From the NCBI RefSeq assembly GCF_018383905.1, contig NZ_JAGYWA010000002.1:255262-319261 (forward strand): a stretch of 64,000 nucleotides of DNA, given 5' to 3'. This stretch comes from Flavobacterium branchiicola (GTDB lineage: Bacteria > Bacteroidota > Bacteroidia > Flavobacteriales > Flavobacteriaceae). The notes beneath the pieces are model-generated. The model was not told the DNA's origin and did no database searches. It saw only the letters and a program-made list of their open reading frames with translations. Positions 52,532 through 60,384 of this stretch are shown here, in pieces; the stretch's first letter is position 1, and each line of letters opens with the position of its first letter. The translations under genes and the position numbers were made by a program.

Positions 52532-53152
52532 TCATTTTCGGTTTTCAACAGTTAAATCTCGGTTTTCAATCGTATTGAAACGTTCAATTAAAAAACCGTG
52601 CGGATTGTTGTCGCTTCTTGATACATTGCGCAGACTCCCTTGCGTAATCAGGCTTCGTTTCAAAATGCTGGTGGTTCTGATGATGTTCTGCCGCGAGAAA
52701 CATTTAAAGAGGTAGGGATAGTCACGTGTATCGACAGTTACACTGTCAATCTGAATGGTCTGGCTTATATTGCCTGAGATGATTCCGGAATAAAAGCCGT
52801 TTTCTTTCAGGTCATCATAAATTCTTTTAGCGCTTTCGTCCGCCAGATAAAGGGCTTTGGTAACATTGGACTTGATTACTTTATCGTCTGGGTCAAGGGT
52901 AAAGAAAAATTGGTGAAAAGTTTTAATATGATCTCGTGCTTCAACAGGCACATTATCCTTCCTGTCTGACGCATATGCTTCCAGAGCTTTTCCTGCCGCA
53001 AGGATATATACCTTATCCTGCATCCGGCTGACAGTCTGAAAACTTTTGTAAAGCGTATAGCAGCAGATTGTGACGCATCCAACGATAATAAGCATTGTAA
53101 ATCCTCTGACATACTTAAAAGCAGTGTCTATATTATTCATTTTGCTGAACAT
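52532..53152 (-). CDS. traK: Conjugative transposon protein TraK (VirB8-like)
   Basis: This 206-residue protein has one N-terminal span (GFTMLIIVGCVTICCYTLYKSF, about 15-36) and a periplasmic domain typical of TraK: VEARDHIKTFHQFFFTLDPDDKVI, KALYLADESAKRIYDDLKENGFYSGIISGNISQTIQIDSV. The family bridges inner-membrane and core parts of the channel. MNNIDTAFKY, four codons in, is an equally plausible start. It lies between traJ and the TraL-type gene. Confidence 0.93.
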   Translation of the reverse strand: MFSKMNNIDTAFKYVRGFTMLIIVGCVTICCYTLYKSFQTVSRMQDKVYILAAGKALEAYASDRKDNVPVEARDHIKTFHQFFFTLDPDDKVIKSNVTKALYLADESAKRIYDDLKENGFYSGIISGNISQTIQIDSVTVDTRDYPYLFKCFSRQNIIRTTSILKRSLITQGSLRNVSRSDNNPHGFLIERFNTIENRDLTVENRK

Positions 53153-53169
53153 GGGATGATCTTTTTAGT

Positions 53170-54366
53170 TTATTTTGAATTTCCTTTAAGCCTGTCGCTC
53201 ATATAATTTCCTTTCTCCTCAAAATAAGGAGCAGAGGAGGAGGAGGCAGACATGCTCTGCGACATCCTTCCTGCGGCATTTCCCATTGAATCCATAACCA
53301 TTGCTGTCCCCTGCGATGTCTTGGAAACCACAGAGCCCGCTGAGGTGCTGAATAGGGTTGTGGTTTTCTGGGCAAGGGCTCCTCCGCCGCCTGCATGAAC
53401 GATGTAGTTAGCCACTGAAGGCACAGTGAAGTAGCCAATAATGCCGATAATCATAAATATCAGATAAGACATATCAGTAGTACTGAAAAACGTATCGCCG
53501 GTGGACTGCACCTGGGACAAATCCAGCTTGAGCATCAGTTCCTGTATTTTGCCGATTATGCTTCCAAAAATATTAGCAACAGGAAGCCAGAGGTATATGT
53601 TGATGTATCTCGCGAGCCAGACCGTCAGTGTATGCTGGAATCCGTCAAAAACAGCAATGCCGAAAACAAGCGGTCCGAGAATGGAAAGTACCACCAGTTG
53701 AAAAGTCCTGAGTGTATCGATGCAGAGGGCCGCCGATTCAAATAAAATCCTCAGCACCTCGCTCATCCACTGCTTAACGGAATTCCTAAAACTATAGGAA
53801 GCCTTTTCCATGGCAAATTTCACATCGTTTCCGATGCCTGCCAGCACGCCTTCATCAGATGGGTCGGCGTCCTCATGGGTGTACTTGTACCATTTATCAC
53901 GGTCTCCCGTGCCTGCCATACCTACATACATTTTCCAGGAATCGGTCTGCCTCACTGCCTTTTCTTTTTCTTTTAAAAGAACCGCGACCGCATTATTGGA
54001 TCCTGTGACCATAGCAGCCGTTGCGGTTACTGTGGGTTTCATAACGCCGTTGATAAGGGCCAGCACCGATGGGAAAATCATGATGCAGAATCCGATTACA
54101 AAAGGCCTGAACAGCGGATAAAAATCAATCGGCTCTGCTGCCGCGATATGCCTCCAGACACGTGAGGAGATGTACCAGATGGTGCCAAATCCTGCAATTC
54201 CCTGTCCTACAGCCAGCAGGTTGCCGCACAGGGGCATCATCTCATCATAAAGCTGGTCCAGCACCAAGTGCAGGCTCTGCATGTTATCGCCCAGACCCTG
54301 GGCCTGGCATAAAAAGGGCAGCAGCAGGGCTGTGAGAACAATTTTGTGTTTTATTGGCAGTTTCAT
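53170..54366 (-). CDS. traJ: Conjugative transposon protein TraJ (VirB6-like)
   Basis: I choose the start at 54366 (MKLPIKHKIVLTALLLP, 398 residues), because the frame's first 31 codons overlap the preceding gene and lack a leader. The protein has a signal-like N-terminus and five to seven spans (for example QGIAGFGTIWYISSRVW, LFRPFVIGFCIMIFPSVLALI, FQLVVLSILGPLVFGIAVF, YLIFMIIGIIGYFTVPSVANYIV). It is the polytopic inner-membrane protein of the transfer channel. The C-terminus is Gly/Ser/Met-rich. Confidence 0.92.
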   Translation of the reverse strand: MKLPIKHKIVLTALLLPFLCQAQGLGDNMQSLHLVLDQLYDEMMPLCGNLLAVGQGIAGFGTIWYISSRVWRHIAAAEPIDFYPLFRPFVIGFCIMIFPSVLALINGVMKPTVTATAAMVTGSNNAVAVLLKEKEKAVRQTDSWKMYVGMAGTGDRDKWYKYTHEDADPSDEGVLAGIGNDVKFAMEKASYSFRNSVKQWMSEVLRILFESAALCIDTLRTFQLVVLSILGPLVFGIAVFDGFQHTLTVWLARYINIYLWLPVANIFGSIIGKIQELMLKLDLSQVQSTGDTFFSTTDMSYLIFMIIGIIGYFTVPSVANYIVHAGGGGALAQKTTTLFSTSAGSVVSKTSQGTAMVMDSMGNAAGRMSQSMSASSSSAPYFEEKGNYMSDRLKGNSK

Positions 54367-54370
54367 CGTT

Positions 54371-55009
54371 TTATTTTTTAAGTTCCTGCAGTTCTTTGGA
54401 AGCATAAACATCATTTTTTTCTTTTGCCCGCTGCAGTGCCAGAATATTGGACGATGCATTAAAATTTCGAAGAAAAAGAAGCTTATCCTGCATCTGTAGA
54501 TAGATCATATCCACCCCCTGGAGTCTTTCATCATCGGACATCCTGAGTTTATCAGCTGTCATGATAATAGTGAGTTCATCAAGATTACGCAGGCTCTGGC
54601 TGAGAAGATTTGCGTAAACCTTTTCAAAATATCCAATTTCCTGCGGGCTGAAGCTGCCGTTTTGCGCAAACCGCTTCAGCCCGTTTCTGCTTTCCTTTAC
54701 CAGCAGTATTTGAAAATTTACAATTTCACCCACTCTTTTGTAATTCTTTACCGCAGGGCTTACCTGCATAAGGGCGTCTAAAAAAGTTTTATGAAGGCTG
54801 AAATTGCCCTGCGACATATCCTTCACCGTTTTATAACCTCCCGAGAGCAGTTCATAACCCTTTTTCATATCACTGAGGATCTTTTTAAACTGGGAGAGTT
54901 TTTCAATGTTCAGGATCAGCTGCTGTATTTCTGCTGACTGTGCACGGGCTTTGCCGGGCATCACAGACAGGCAGATAAGCAGCGCTAAAATCAATATCTT
55001 TTTCATCAC
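54371..55009 (-). CDS. Secreted helical conjugation protein (TraI/TerB-like), third of three
   Basis: This 212-residue protein has a signal peptide (ILILALLICLSVMPGKARAQ) and an all-helical mature part (SAEIQQLILNIEKLSQFKKILSDMKKGYELLSGGYKTV). It is related in pattern to the two genes before it: shared '.L..L......KKGY......G' and 'S.....NLDEL.......KL.M.D..R...VD' elements. Databases often label such proteins 'TerB family' or TraI-like. They may be VirB5-like pilus or channel parts. It ends four bases before the TraJ start. Confidence 0.8.
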   Translation of the reverse strand: MMKKILILALLICLSVMPGKARAQSAEIQQLILNIEKLSQFKKILSDMKKGYELLSGGYKTVKDMSQGNFSLHKTFLDALMQVSPAVKNYKRVGEIVNFQILLVKESRNGLKRFAQNGSFSPQEIGYFEKVYANLLSQSLRNLDELTIIMTADKLRMSDDERLQGVDMIYLQMQDKLLFLRNFNASSNILALQRAKEKNDVYASKELQELKK

Positions 55010-55017
55010 TTATAAAT

Positions 55018-55635
55018 TTATAGCCCGTAATGAGCATTACTATTTTTAGCCTCTTTTTGATCTGCCGCCTTTGAAAGTGCAAGCAGTTTGACATCACCGC
55101 TGAAAGAAATGCAGAAATTGTAATCCTCCAACATGGTTTTATGCAGCTCATCAATCCTCTGAATTCTCTGGTCATCCTTAAGCTCCAGCTTCGAGTCAGT
55201 AGTGAGAACTAAAAGTTGGTCCAGGGTATCGCTGCAATTCTCAAGCAGTCTTTTAAAAGAACGTTCTATATAATCCATTTCACTGCCGTGAAAAAGGTCG
55301 CCTGCCTTAAGATCGGCATAGGTCTTTTTATAGAGTTTCATTATTTTAATCTGCATGGCAATAATTTCTGCAGCCTTGTAATAATTCCTGACTTTTGGAT
55401 TAATCTTCAAGAGTGAGGTAAAATAAGCACTGTGCAGATTCACTTCACCTCTTTTAGCATCGCCGATAAAATTAAGTCCCTTTGATACGGCTGAATACCC
55501 TTTTTTGGCATAGTCGATATACACCTGAAGTGCCGCAATCTGAAGCAGGAGTTCCTTTCGCTGCTTTGCCTGTCCATGGATTCCTTGCTGGGTTACTAAT
55601 AGTACCGCCAAGAGCAGTAAAAACACTTTTTTCAT
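55018..55635 (-). CDS. Secreted helical conjugation protein (TraI/TerB-like), second of three
   Basis: This 205-residue protein has a signal peptide (VFLLLLAVLLVTQQGIHGQ) and a helical mature part with the same layout as the following paralogue: LLQIAALQVYIDYAKKGYSAVSKGLNFIGDAKRGEVNLHSAYFTSLLKINPKV and LLENCSDTLDQLLVLTTDSKLELKDDQRIQRIDELH. It sits eight bases ahead of the next gene. The paralogous pair probably arose by tandem duplication within the tra operon. Tellurite resistance, sometimes implied by the TerB label, is not supported. Confidence 0.8.
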   Translation of the reverse strand: MKKVFLLLLAVLLVTQQGIHGQAKQRKELLLQIAALQVYIDYAKKGYSAVSKGLNFIGDAKRGEVNLHSAYFTSLLKINPKVRNYYKAAEIIAMQIKIMKLYKKTYADLKAGDLFHGSEMDYIERSFKRLLENCSDTLDQLLVLTTDSKLELKDDQRIQRIDELHKTMLEDYNFCISFSGDVKLLALSKAADQKEAKNSNAHYGL

Positions 55636-55651
55636 GATTTTTTTCTTTGCA

Positions 55652-56335
55652 TTACGGAATTCCGTAAAATTGTTTCACCCTGGTTGCATCTGCTTCAGTT
55701 TTGGCTCTTTGGAGGCTCAGCAGCATATTCTGCTCATTAAACAGCCTAAGGTCATCATAGCTGGCGTCCACCTGGTCAGCGGCCCTATTGATGATTTCAA
55801 GTCTTTTGAGATCACTCATCTGTGTGGTAAAGGAATCCAGTATTAAAAAGATCTGGTCAATGTTCTTGATGCTTTGCTCCAAAATGCCCGAGTAAACACG
55901 TTCCATATACTGTATCTCGCTGTCTTTGAAATGGGTATCCTGTCTGAGCAGGTTCCACGCCCTTTCGTATTCCTGCACAAGTTTTGTCTGCTTTCGGGTT
56001 ATATCTTTGATCCTCTGGTAATACGTAATAATAGATTTTACTTTGGCCAGTTCTTCGTAGTAGCCTTTATAAAGGTCTTTCTGTTTCTGTGTCCAGTCCG
56101 AGATTTCATCAAGTTTTAGTTTCGAGAGCACATTTTCAACTTGTTTCTGGGCATTCTGAAGCCAGATAGTTTTGTTCTGCAGTTTTTGGATCCTCAGGTC
56201 AATGGCTTTGATGACCTTTTTGGTAACTGCCTTTACGATTTCCAGTATCGGCAGTGCCGCGGTTTTTTCAGCAGGTCTTGCCGGAGTGCCAACAAGCAGC
56301 AGTAAAATCAGGCAGGTAATTAGTTTCTTTTTCAT
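55652..56335 (-). CDS. traI: Conjugal transfer protein TraI-like, first of three
   Basis: This 227-residue secreted protein has a short leader (LITCLILLLLVGTPARPAE) and long helices (KVIKAIDLRIQKLQNKTIWLQNAQKQVENVLSKLKLDEISDWTQKQKDLYKGYYEEL), then ERAWNLLRQDTHFKDSEIQYMERVYSGILEQSIKNIDQI, a part also echoed in the next two genes. This is the protein commonly labelled TraI in Bacteroidetes conjugative elements, directly behind traG; it is unrelated to relaxase TraI of F plasmid. It is likely periplasmic, VirB5-like in position. Confidence 0.85.
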   Translation of the reverse strand: MKKKLITCLILLLLVGTPARPAEKTAALPILEIVKAVTKKVIKAIDLRIQKLQNKTIWLQNAQKQVENVLSKLKLDEISDWTQKQKDLYKGYYEELAKVKSIITYYQRIKDITRKQTKLVQEYERAWNLLRQDTHFKDSEIQYMERVYSGILEQSIKNIDQIFLILDSFTTQMSDLKRLEIINRAADQVDASYDDLRLFNEQNMLLSLQRAKTEADATRVKQFYGIP

Positions 56336-56348
56336 TGTTCCTTTTCAT

Positions 56349-58817
56349 TTAAATTCCGTTTCTCATCTCCCCGGCCAGTGCTGCAATACCTTTTTTTATA
56401 TCACCGCCGAACTTTGCCGCGTAAGCATTCATTTTCACCTTCTCGCTTTCCTCGGTGGTGTAAGCCAGATACTCTTCTAAAGAAACTTCGGTCCTGTATA
56501 CTTTTGATGACATTCCGCCCAGGGAAATAAAGACTTCCTTGTATTTCTTCTGGGGATCATTGGCCTTATTGACAGAAAGCACGAGCGCTTTTTCTTTTTC
56601 CGTGAGGCCCAGCAGTTCCTGTATCTGGTCAAATTTATTTTGGTATTTGCTTTGGTCCAGTAGGATCTTGCAGTCGCTGTTATTGATAATGGCCTGCTTG
56701 ACAACTGGTGAGGAAATAATATCTTCCACCTCCTGAGTAACCACTATGGCCTCCCCGAAGAATTTACGAACAGTCTTAAATAAATACCGTAAATATTCCG
56801 CCATTCCTTCCTTAGCAATGGCTTTCCAGGCCTCTTCAATCAATATCATTTTACGGATGCCTTTGAGTTTTCTCATCTTGCTGATAAAAACTTCCATGAT
56901 AATGATCGTCACCACAGGAAATAAAATAGGGTGGTCTTTGATATTGTCAAGCTCAAATACAATAAAGCGTTCTTTTAGAAGTTCCAGATTCTCTGTGGAA
57001 TTGAGCAGGTAATCAAACTCGCCTCCCTGATAGTATGGACGCAGCACGTATAGAAAATTATTGATATCAAAGTCTTTTTCTTTCACCTTGTCACTTTCCA
57101 AAATCGATACAAAATCTTCTTTCAAAAACTCGTAGAAGCTGTTGAAACATGGAAAGAGATTGGAATTGCTCTCCAGCTTTTCATAATACAGCTGAAGTGC
57201 ATTGGATAAGGCTACATACTCGCTCCGATTAAAGGTTTCGTCGTCTTTTTTCCACAGCGCCAGCAGCAGGGTTTTGATGCTTTCCTTTTTCTCGGTATCC
57301 AGATTATCGCCTTCCGAGATATAAAAGGGATTAAAACGGATCGGGTTCTTTTCATCGTAAGTGAAATAATACCCCTTTACCATATCGCAAAGCCCTTTAT
57401 AACTGTGGCCGACATCTACCAGCACAATATGCGTCCCTTGCTCATAATAACTTCGGACCATATGATTGGTGAAAAATGATTTACCGCTCCCTGAAGGACC
57501 CAAAATAAATTTGTTACGGTTGGTGCAGATTCCCATTTTCACAGGCTCATCACTGATATCGACATGAACAGGTTTTCCCGTTAGGCGGTCTCCAAGTCTG
57601 ATGCCTGTGGGGCTAAGGGAGGATCTGTAGCCTGTTTCCATATTCAGAAAACAAACTGCCTGCTCAGTGAAAGTATCAAAAGTGTCATTCATAGGGAAAT
57701 CCGCCTCGTTTCCCGGGATGCCCGCCCAGTAAATCTGGGGACCTCCTGTTGTTTCCTGCTTGGCGGCCGCATCCATCTGGGCCAATGCCGAGGATACTTT
57801 GTTCTTAATTTCCTTTAGCTCTTCTGTATCGGTGCTCCACGCCAGCACATTAAAATGCGCTTTAACCGGCAGCCGCTGCTGGGAAACCGCCTCATTGAGA
57901 AAATCATTAGTGGCATCCCTGGCAATCATATTCCCCCTGCTGTAGGCCGATAATGACTGCAGGCGTAATCTTTTGCTTTCCAGTTTCTGGATGGTCTTCT
58001 GCGCATCTTCAATAAATAAATATTGATTATAGATATGATTACAGGATAAAAGCTGTCCGAGTGTGGATGCAAAACCGATACTGAACTTGGTTTTATCAGT
58101 GGAATACCGGTCAAAATTAATCCTTGAACCGCACAGCGCCGGAAGATCAGCCGCGTCGCCAAGGGTAAAAAGCTGGCAGTGTTTATCACCTACCTCCAGG
58201 CCCTTATCAAAGGTAATGTCATTAAAGACAAAGGAATCTTCACTCTCGGACAAGAAACAGTACTGCTCAATAAGACCTTTTTTTCTACTGTCGCTTTTAA
58301 GGGCGTTATTCTTCAGACGGGTTAGTTTTACAAAACCGCTGTCCTCCATAATTCTTTTGAACTGTCCCGTGCAGTCAATAAAATCCTGCAACAGCTGCGT
58401 ATTTAAAGTTTCTTCCGGGACGATGGAACTTCTCAAAAGATTAGAAAAAAGAGAGCTTGAACTTTTTCTGCCGCTGGGTTTCTTGGTCAGCATGATATAG
58501 CAGGAATGATCCAGAAAAGGTCTTTCATTGAAAAACCGCTCACTGCTGCGGGTGAGAAAACTGCTGTCGTCACTTGTAAAATCAGCCTTATAGTTTTTTT
58601 CTAAAAACCAGTCCTGTTTGTGAAAAACACAAAACTTTGGAAGTATCTTGACAGCTTTGATCCACGACTGGTGGAAAGCTTCATATTCCTGATCCGATAA
58701 AGTAAAAATCTCAGGAAGCTCTGCCTTGAATACTACCGTGATATCACCCTGTTTTGATACAATACAGTCATGTTCCACTGCCATAACAGGCAATACGTTT
58801 TCGATCCTTTTCTCCAT
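56349..58817 (-). CDS. traG: Conjugation ATPase TraG (VirB4-like)
   Basis: This 822-residue ATPase powers channel assembly and transfer from the cytosolic side of the inner membrane. The Walker A motif is GPSGSGKS (440-447), the Walker B region is MILIEEAWKAIA with TVRKFFGEAIVVTQEVEDI behind it, a typical VirB4 arrangement. The N-terminal half (about 1-420) is the VirB4/TraG N domain (FNVLAWSTDTEELKEIKN, ETGYRSSLSPTGIRLGDR). Length and motif order are complete. It is preceded by traF (33-bp gap) and followed by the traI-like gene (13-bp gap). Confidence 0.96.
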   Translation of the reverse strand: MEKRIENVLPVMAVEHDCIVSKQGDITVVFKAELPEIFTLSDQEYEAFHQSWIKAVKILPKFCVFHKQDWFLEKNYKADFTSDDSSFLTRSSERFFNERPFLDHSCYIMLTKKPSGRKSSSSLFSNLLRSSIVPEETLNTQLLQDFIDCTGQFKRIMEDSGFVKLTRLKNNALKSDSRKKGLIEQYCFLSESEDSFVFNDITFDKGLEVGDKHCQLFTLGDAADLPALCGSRINFDRYSTDKTKFSIGFASTLGQLLSCNHIYNQYLFIEDAQKTIQKLESKRLRLQSLSAYSRGNMIARDATNDFLNEAVSQQRLPVKAHFNVLAWSTDTEELKEIKNKVSSALAQMDAAAKQETTGGPQIYWAGIPGNEADFPMNDTFDTFTEQAVCFLNMETGYRSSLSPTGIRLGDRLTGKPVHVDISDEPVKMGICTNRNKFILGPSGSGKSFFTNHMVRSYYEQGTHIVLVDVGHSYKGLCDMVKGYYFTYDEKNPIRFNPFYISEGDNLDTEKKESIKTLLLALWKKDDETFNRSEYVALSNALQLYYEKLESNSNLFPCFNSFYEFLKEDFVSILESDKVKEKDFDINNFLYVLRPYYQGGEFDYLLNSTENLELLKERFIVFELDNIKDHPILFPVVTIIIMEVFISKMRKLKGIRKMILIEEAWKAIAKEGMAEYLRYLFKTVRKFFGEAIVVTQEVEDIISSPVVKQAIINNSDCKILLDQSKYQNKFDQIQELLGLTEKEKALVLSVNKANDPQKKYKEVFISLGGMSSKVYRTEVSLEEYLAYTTEESEKVKMNAYAAKFGGDIKKGIAALAGEMRNGI

Positions 58818-58850
58818 TTCTCCTTCATTTTAATTTCTAACGTTCTGTAA

Positions 58851-59165
58851 CTATATCTTGATGAAAACAGACCTGCTGTAAACCTTAATACATTTTGGAA
58901 TCTGCTTTTTCGCCAGTGCCTTCATCATGCCGTGCTCTCCGTACTTATTACTCATTCTGTAAATCTTCAGTACAAGAAAGGCTCCTGCTGCTGCTATCAA
59001 ACCAACACATAGGAGGGAAGGAAGGCCGATAATGTACAGAATGGCAAAAAGGATCATAAGGGCGACAACCCCGCCTCCTAAATACCAGATGTACTGCGCT
59101 TTTAATCCCTTGAATTCTATGCTTTGGTTGATTCCCTTGTTGATCTGGTAAACGCTGCTGTGCAT
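58851..59165 (-). CDS. traF: Conjugative transposon protein TraF (DUF4133)
   Basis: This 104-residue protein has a DUF4133 pattern: YQINKGINQSIEFKGLKAQYIWYLGGG followed by two spans (VVALMILFAILYIIGL and LLCVGLIAAAGAFLVL) and a basic tail IYRMSNKYGEHGMMKALAKKQIP. It corresponds to VirB3 in position and shape, an inner-membrane partner of the VirB4 ATPase encoded next. It lies 13 bases behind traE. Confidence 0.93.
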   Translation of the reverse strand: MHSSVYQINKGINQSIEFKGLKAQYIWYLGGGVVALMILFAILYIIGLPSLLCVGLIAAAGAFLVLKIYRMSNKYGEHGMMKALAKKQIPKCIKVYSRSVFIKI

Positions 59166-59178
59166 TGCCTCTTTGTCT

Positions 59179-59520
59179 TTAAACCCCGAAAAAGGATTTA
59201 ATTACCGTTGCCACAACAACCAGAAAAACACAGCTGCCGAACCAGGCTGCCGCCACTTTTCCCGTATCAGGATCCCCGGCATTCCATTTCTGGTAGACTT
59301 TTACCGCGCCGATAAGCCCCAGTATGGCCCCAACGGCATACATCAGTTCTGTCCCCGCATCAAAATAGCTTCTGACTTTCTGGTTTGCCTCATTAATCCC
59401 GGCAACACCATCCTGTGCGTAGCCTGCTCCATTAATTACTAATAACATAAGAAATGAAGTGGCCAGCACTTTGTTCTTTTTCCAAATACGCTTTAAATCT
59501 CTTTTACATTTTCTCATCAT
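59179..59520 (-). CDS. traE: Conjugative transposon protein TraE (DUF4134)
   Basis: This 113-residue protein has a basic N-terminus, a leader-like span (VLATSFLMLLVINGAGYAQ) and two further hydrophobic segments around the conserved YAVGAILGLIGAVKVYQKWNAGDPDTGKVAAAWFGSCVFLVV. This is the DUF4134/TraE pattern; it may be VirB2 (pilin)-like by size and order. The WNAGD-PDT stretch is diagnostic. It precedes traF by 13 bases. Confidence 0.94.
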   Translation of the reverse strand: MMRKCKRDLKRIWKKNKVLATSFLMLLVINGAGYAQDGVAGINEANQKVRSYFDAGTELMYAVGAILGLIGAVKVYQKWNAGDPDTGKVAAAWFGSCVFLVVVATVIKSFFGV

Positions 59521-59543
59521 ACATCATTTTAAAGTTTTGATTA

Positions 59544-59663
59544 TTATAAAAAGCAGAGGAACACCGCCGTTGCAGCTCTATTTCTTGTCACATAAAGCCA
59601 TACCGCACCAGAGAGAACAGGGATGATTCCTCCGCTGAATTTTAGAAAACTCCTCCGTCCCAC
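59544..59663 (-). CDS. Possible 39-residue small protein
   Basis: In the gap before traE a frame reads VGRRSFLKFSGGIIPVLSGAVWLYVTRNRAATAVFLCFL-stop if started at a GTG (59663), overlapping the end of the 153-residue gene by 22 bases. The GGIIPVLSGAVWLYV...AATAVFLCFL part looks like a hydrophobic membrane hairpin. There is no ATG, so it may instead be a remnant of a frameshifted gene. Low confidence. Confidence 0.25.
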   Translation of the reverse strand: MGRRSFLKFSGGIIPVLSGAVWLYVTRNRAATAVFLCFL

Positions 59664-60103
59664 AGACTGTCAGCCTCGCTTAAAGTTAAAAGCAGTGACG
59701 GGTGTTTTTCAGATTCCGAGACTATCAGTTTATTGATGCTTTCACGCAGGGAAGAAATCTTTACATAAGGATACTCTTCGAGCACCATCGTCAGGTAATT
59801 TTGAAACTGCTCTTTTGATAATTTTTTTTCAGCACTTTCCTGCGCAGCTTGGATAATTCTTGTGGCAAGCTCTTCAGCATCATTAAGGGTATCGAATGAT
59901 TCCGAAAAAGAGGTTGAGATAGATTTTGGCTCTTTTGAATTTTGGCTGTTGCTTTTAAAAGAGGGAATTTTTAGTTTCTTTTCCCCTGATACCATTTTCT
60001 TTAAATCGGTACTGTAAAATTTAAATATTATGACCAGATACCAGATTATTACCAGTATGCCCGCGAGAGTCAGGTAACTGCTCCATGGAATATTTGTAAA
60101 CAT
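59642..60103 (-). CDS. Single-span protein at the head of the tra operon
   Basis: This 153-residue protein has one N-terminal span (YLTLAGILVIIWYLVIIFKFY, about 10-30), a low-complexity Ser/Lys linker (about 38-70) and a helical cytosolic domain (DAEELATRIIQAAQESAEKKLSKEQFQNYLTMVLEEYPYVKISSLRESINKLI). It is often the first gene before traE in flavobacterial conjugative elements, and may correspond to traD-position genes, but its function is not known. It is likely the first gene of the long tra transcript, preceded by the 281-bp region with GCTGGAC repeats. Confidence 0.75.
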   Translation of the reverse strand: MFTNIPWSSYLTLAGILVIIWYLVIIFKFYSTDLKKMVSGEKKLKIPSFKSNSQNSKEPKSISTSFSESFDTLNDAEELATRIIQAAQESAEKKLSKEQFQNYLTMVLEEYPYVKISSLRESINKLIVSESEKHPSLLLTLSEADSLWDGGVF

Positions 60104-60216
60104 AGTTTTTCATTTTATCGTTCAACATTTAGCTCTTCTAAAAAAATCATGACCATTTAATTTGGATATGATTTATTTTACAAGTCAAAGGAACAATAGT
60201 AATGATCGTGCTACAA

Positions 60217-60256
60217 GTCCAGCTTTTAGTTGTACCCCAGCTGGACTCCGCTGGAC
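60217..60256. promoter_or_regulatory. Three GCTGGAC repeats upstream of the tra operon
   Basis: GCTGGAC occurs at 60240-60246 and 60250-60256 with a 10-bp (one helical turn) period, and its complement GTCCAGC at 60217-60223. They lie about 115-150 bp upstream of the 153-residue gene that heads the tra run. Spacing suggests binding of a dimeric regulator. Confidence 0.45.
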
Positions 60257-60288
60257 CCGCCGTAAAATGGGAAGAAAAAAAATGAAAA

Positions 60289-60326
60289 ATTTTTGAAAAA
60301 AAATACAGCCTCCCATGGGGAGGCTG
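60289..60326 (-). terminator. Terminator of the upstream regulator transcript
   Basis: CAGCCTCCC (60306-60314) and GGGAGGCTG (60318-60326) form a perfect 9-bp stem with a 3-base loop. On the reverse strand it is followed by TATTTTTTTTC. It lies 58 bases behind the stop of the 427-residue gene and separates it from the tra operon. Confidence 0.9.
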
Positions 60327-60384
60327 ATTTAAATTTAGGTAAAGTGTTTGAAAGATTGTCGCAACTATAATTATAGTCCTTAAG

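Noticed and set aside
54371..55635. Tellurite-resistance function for the TerB-labelled proteins
   Set aside because: The proteins are secreted and embedded in a tra operon; the label reflects distant helical similarity at most.
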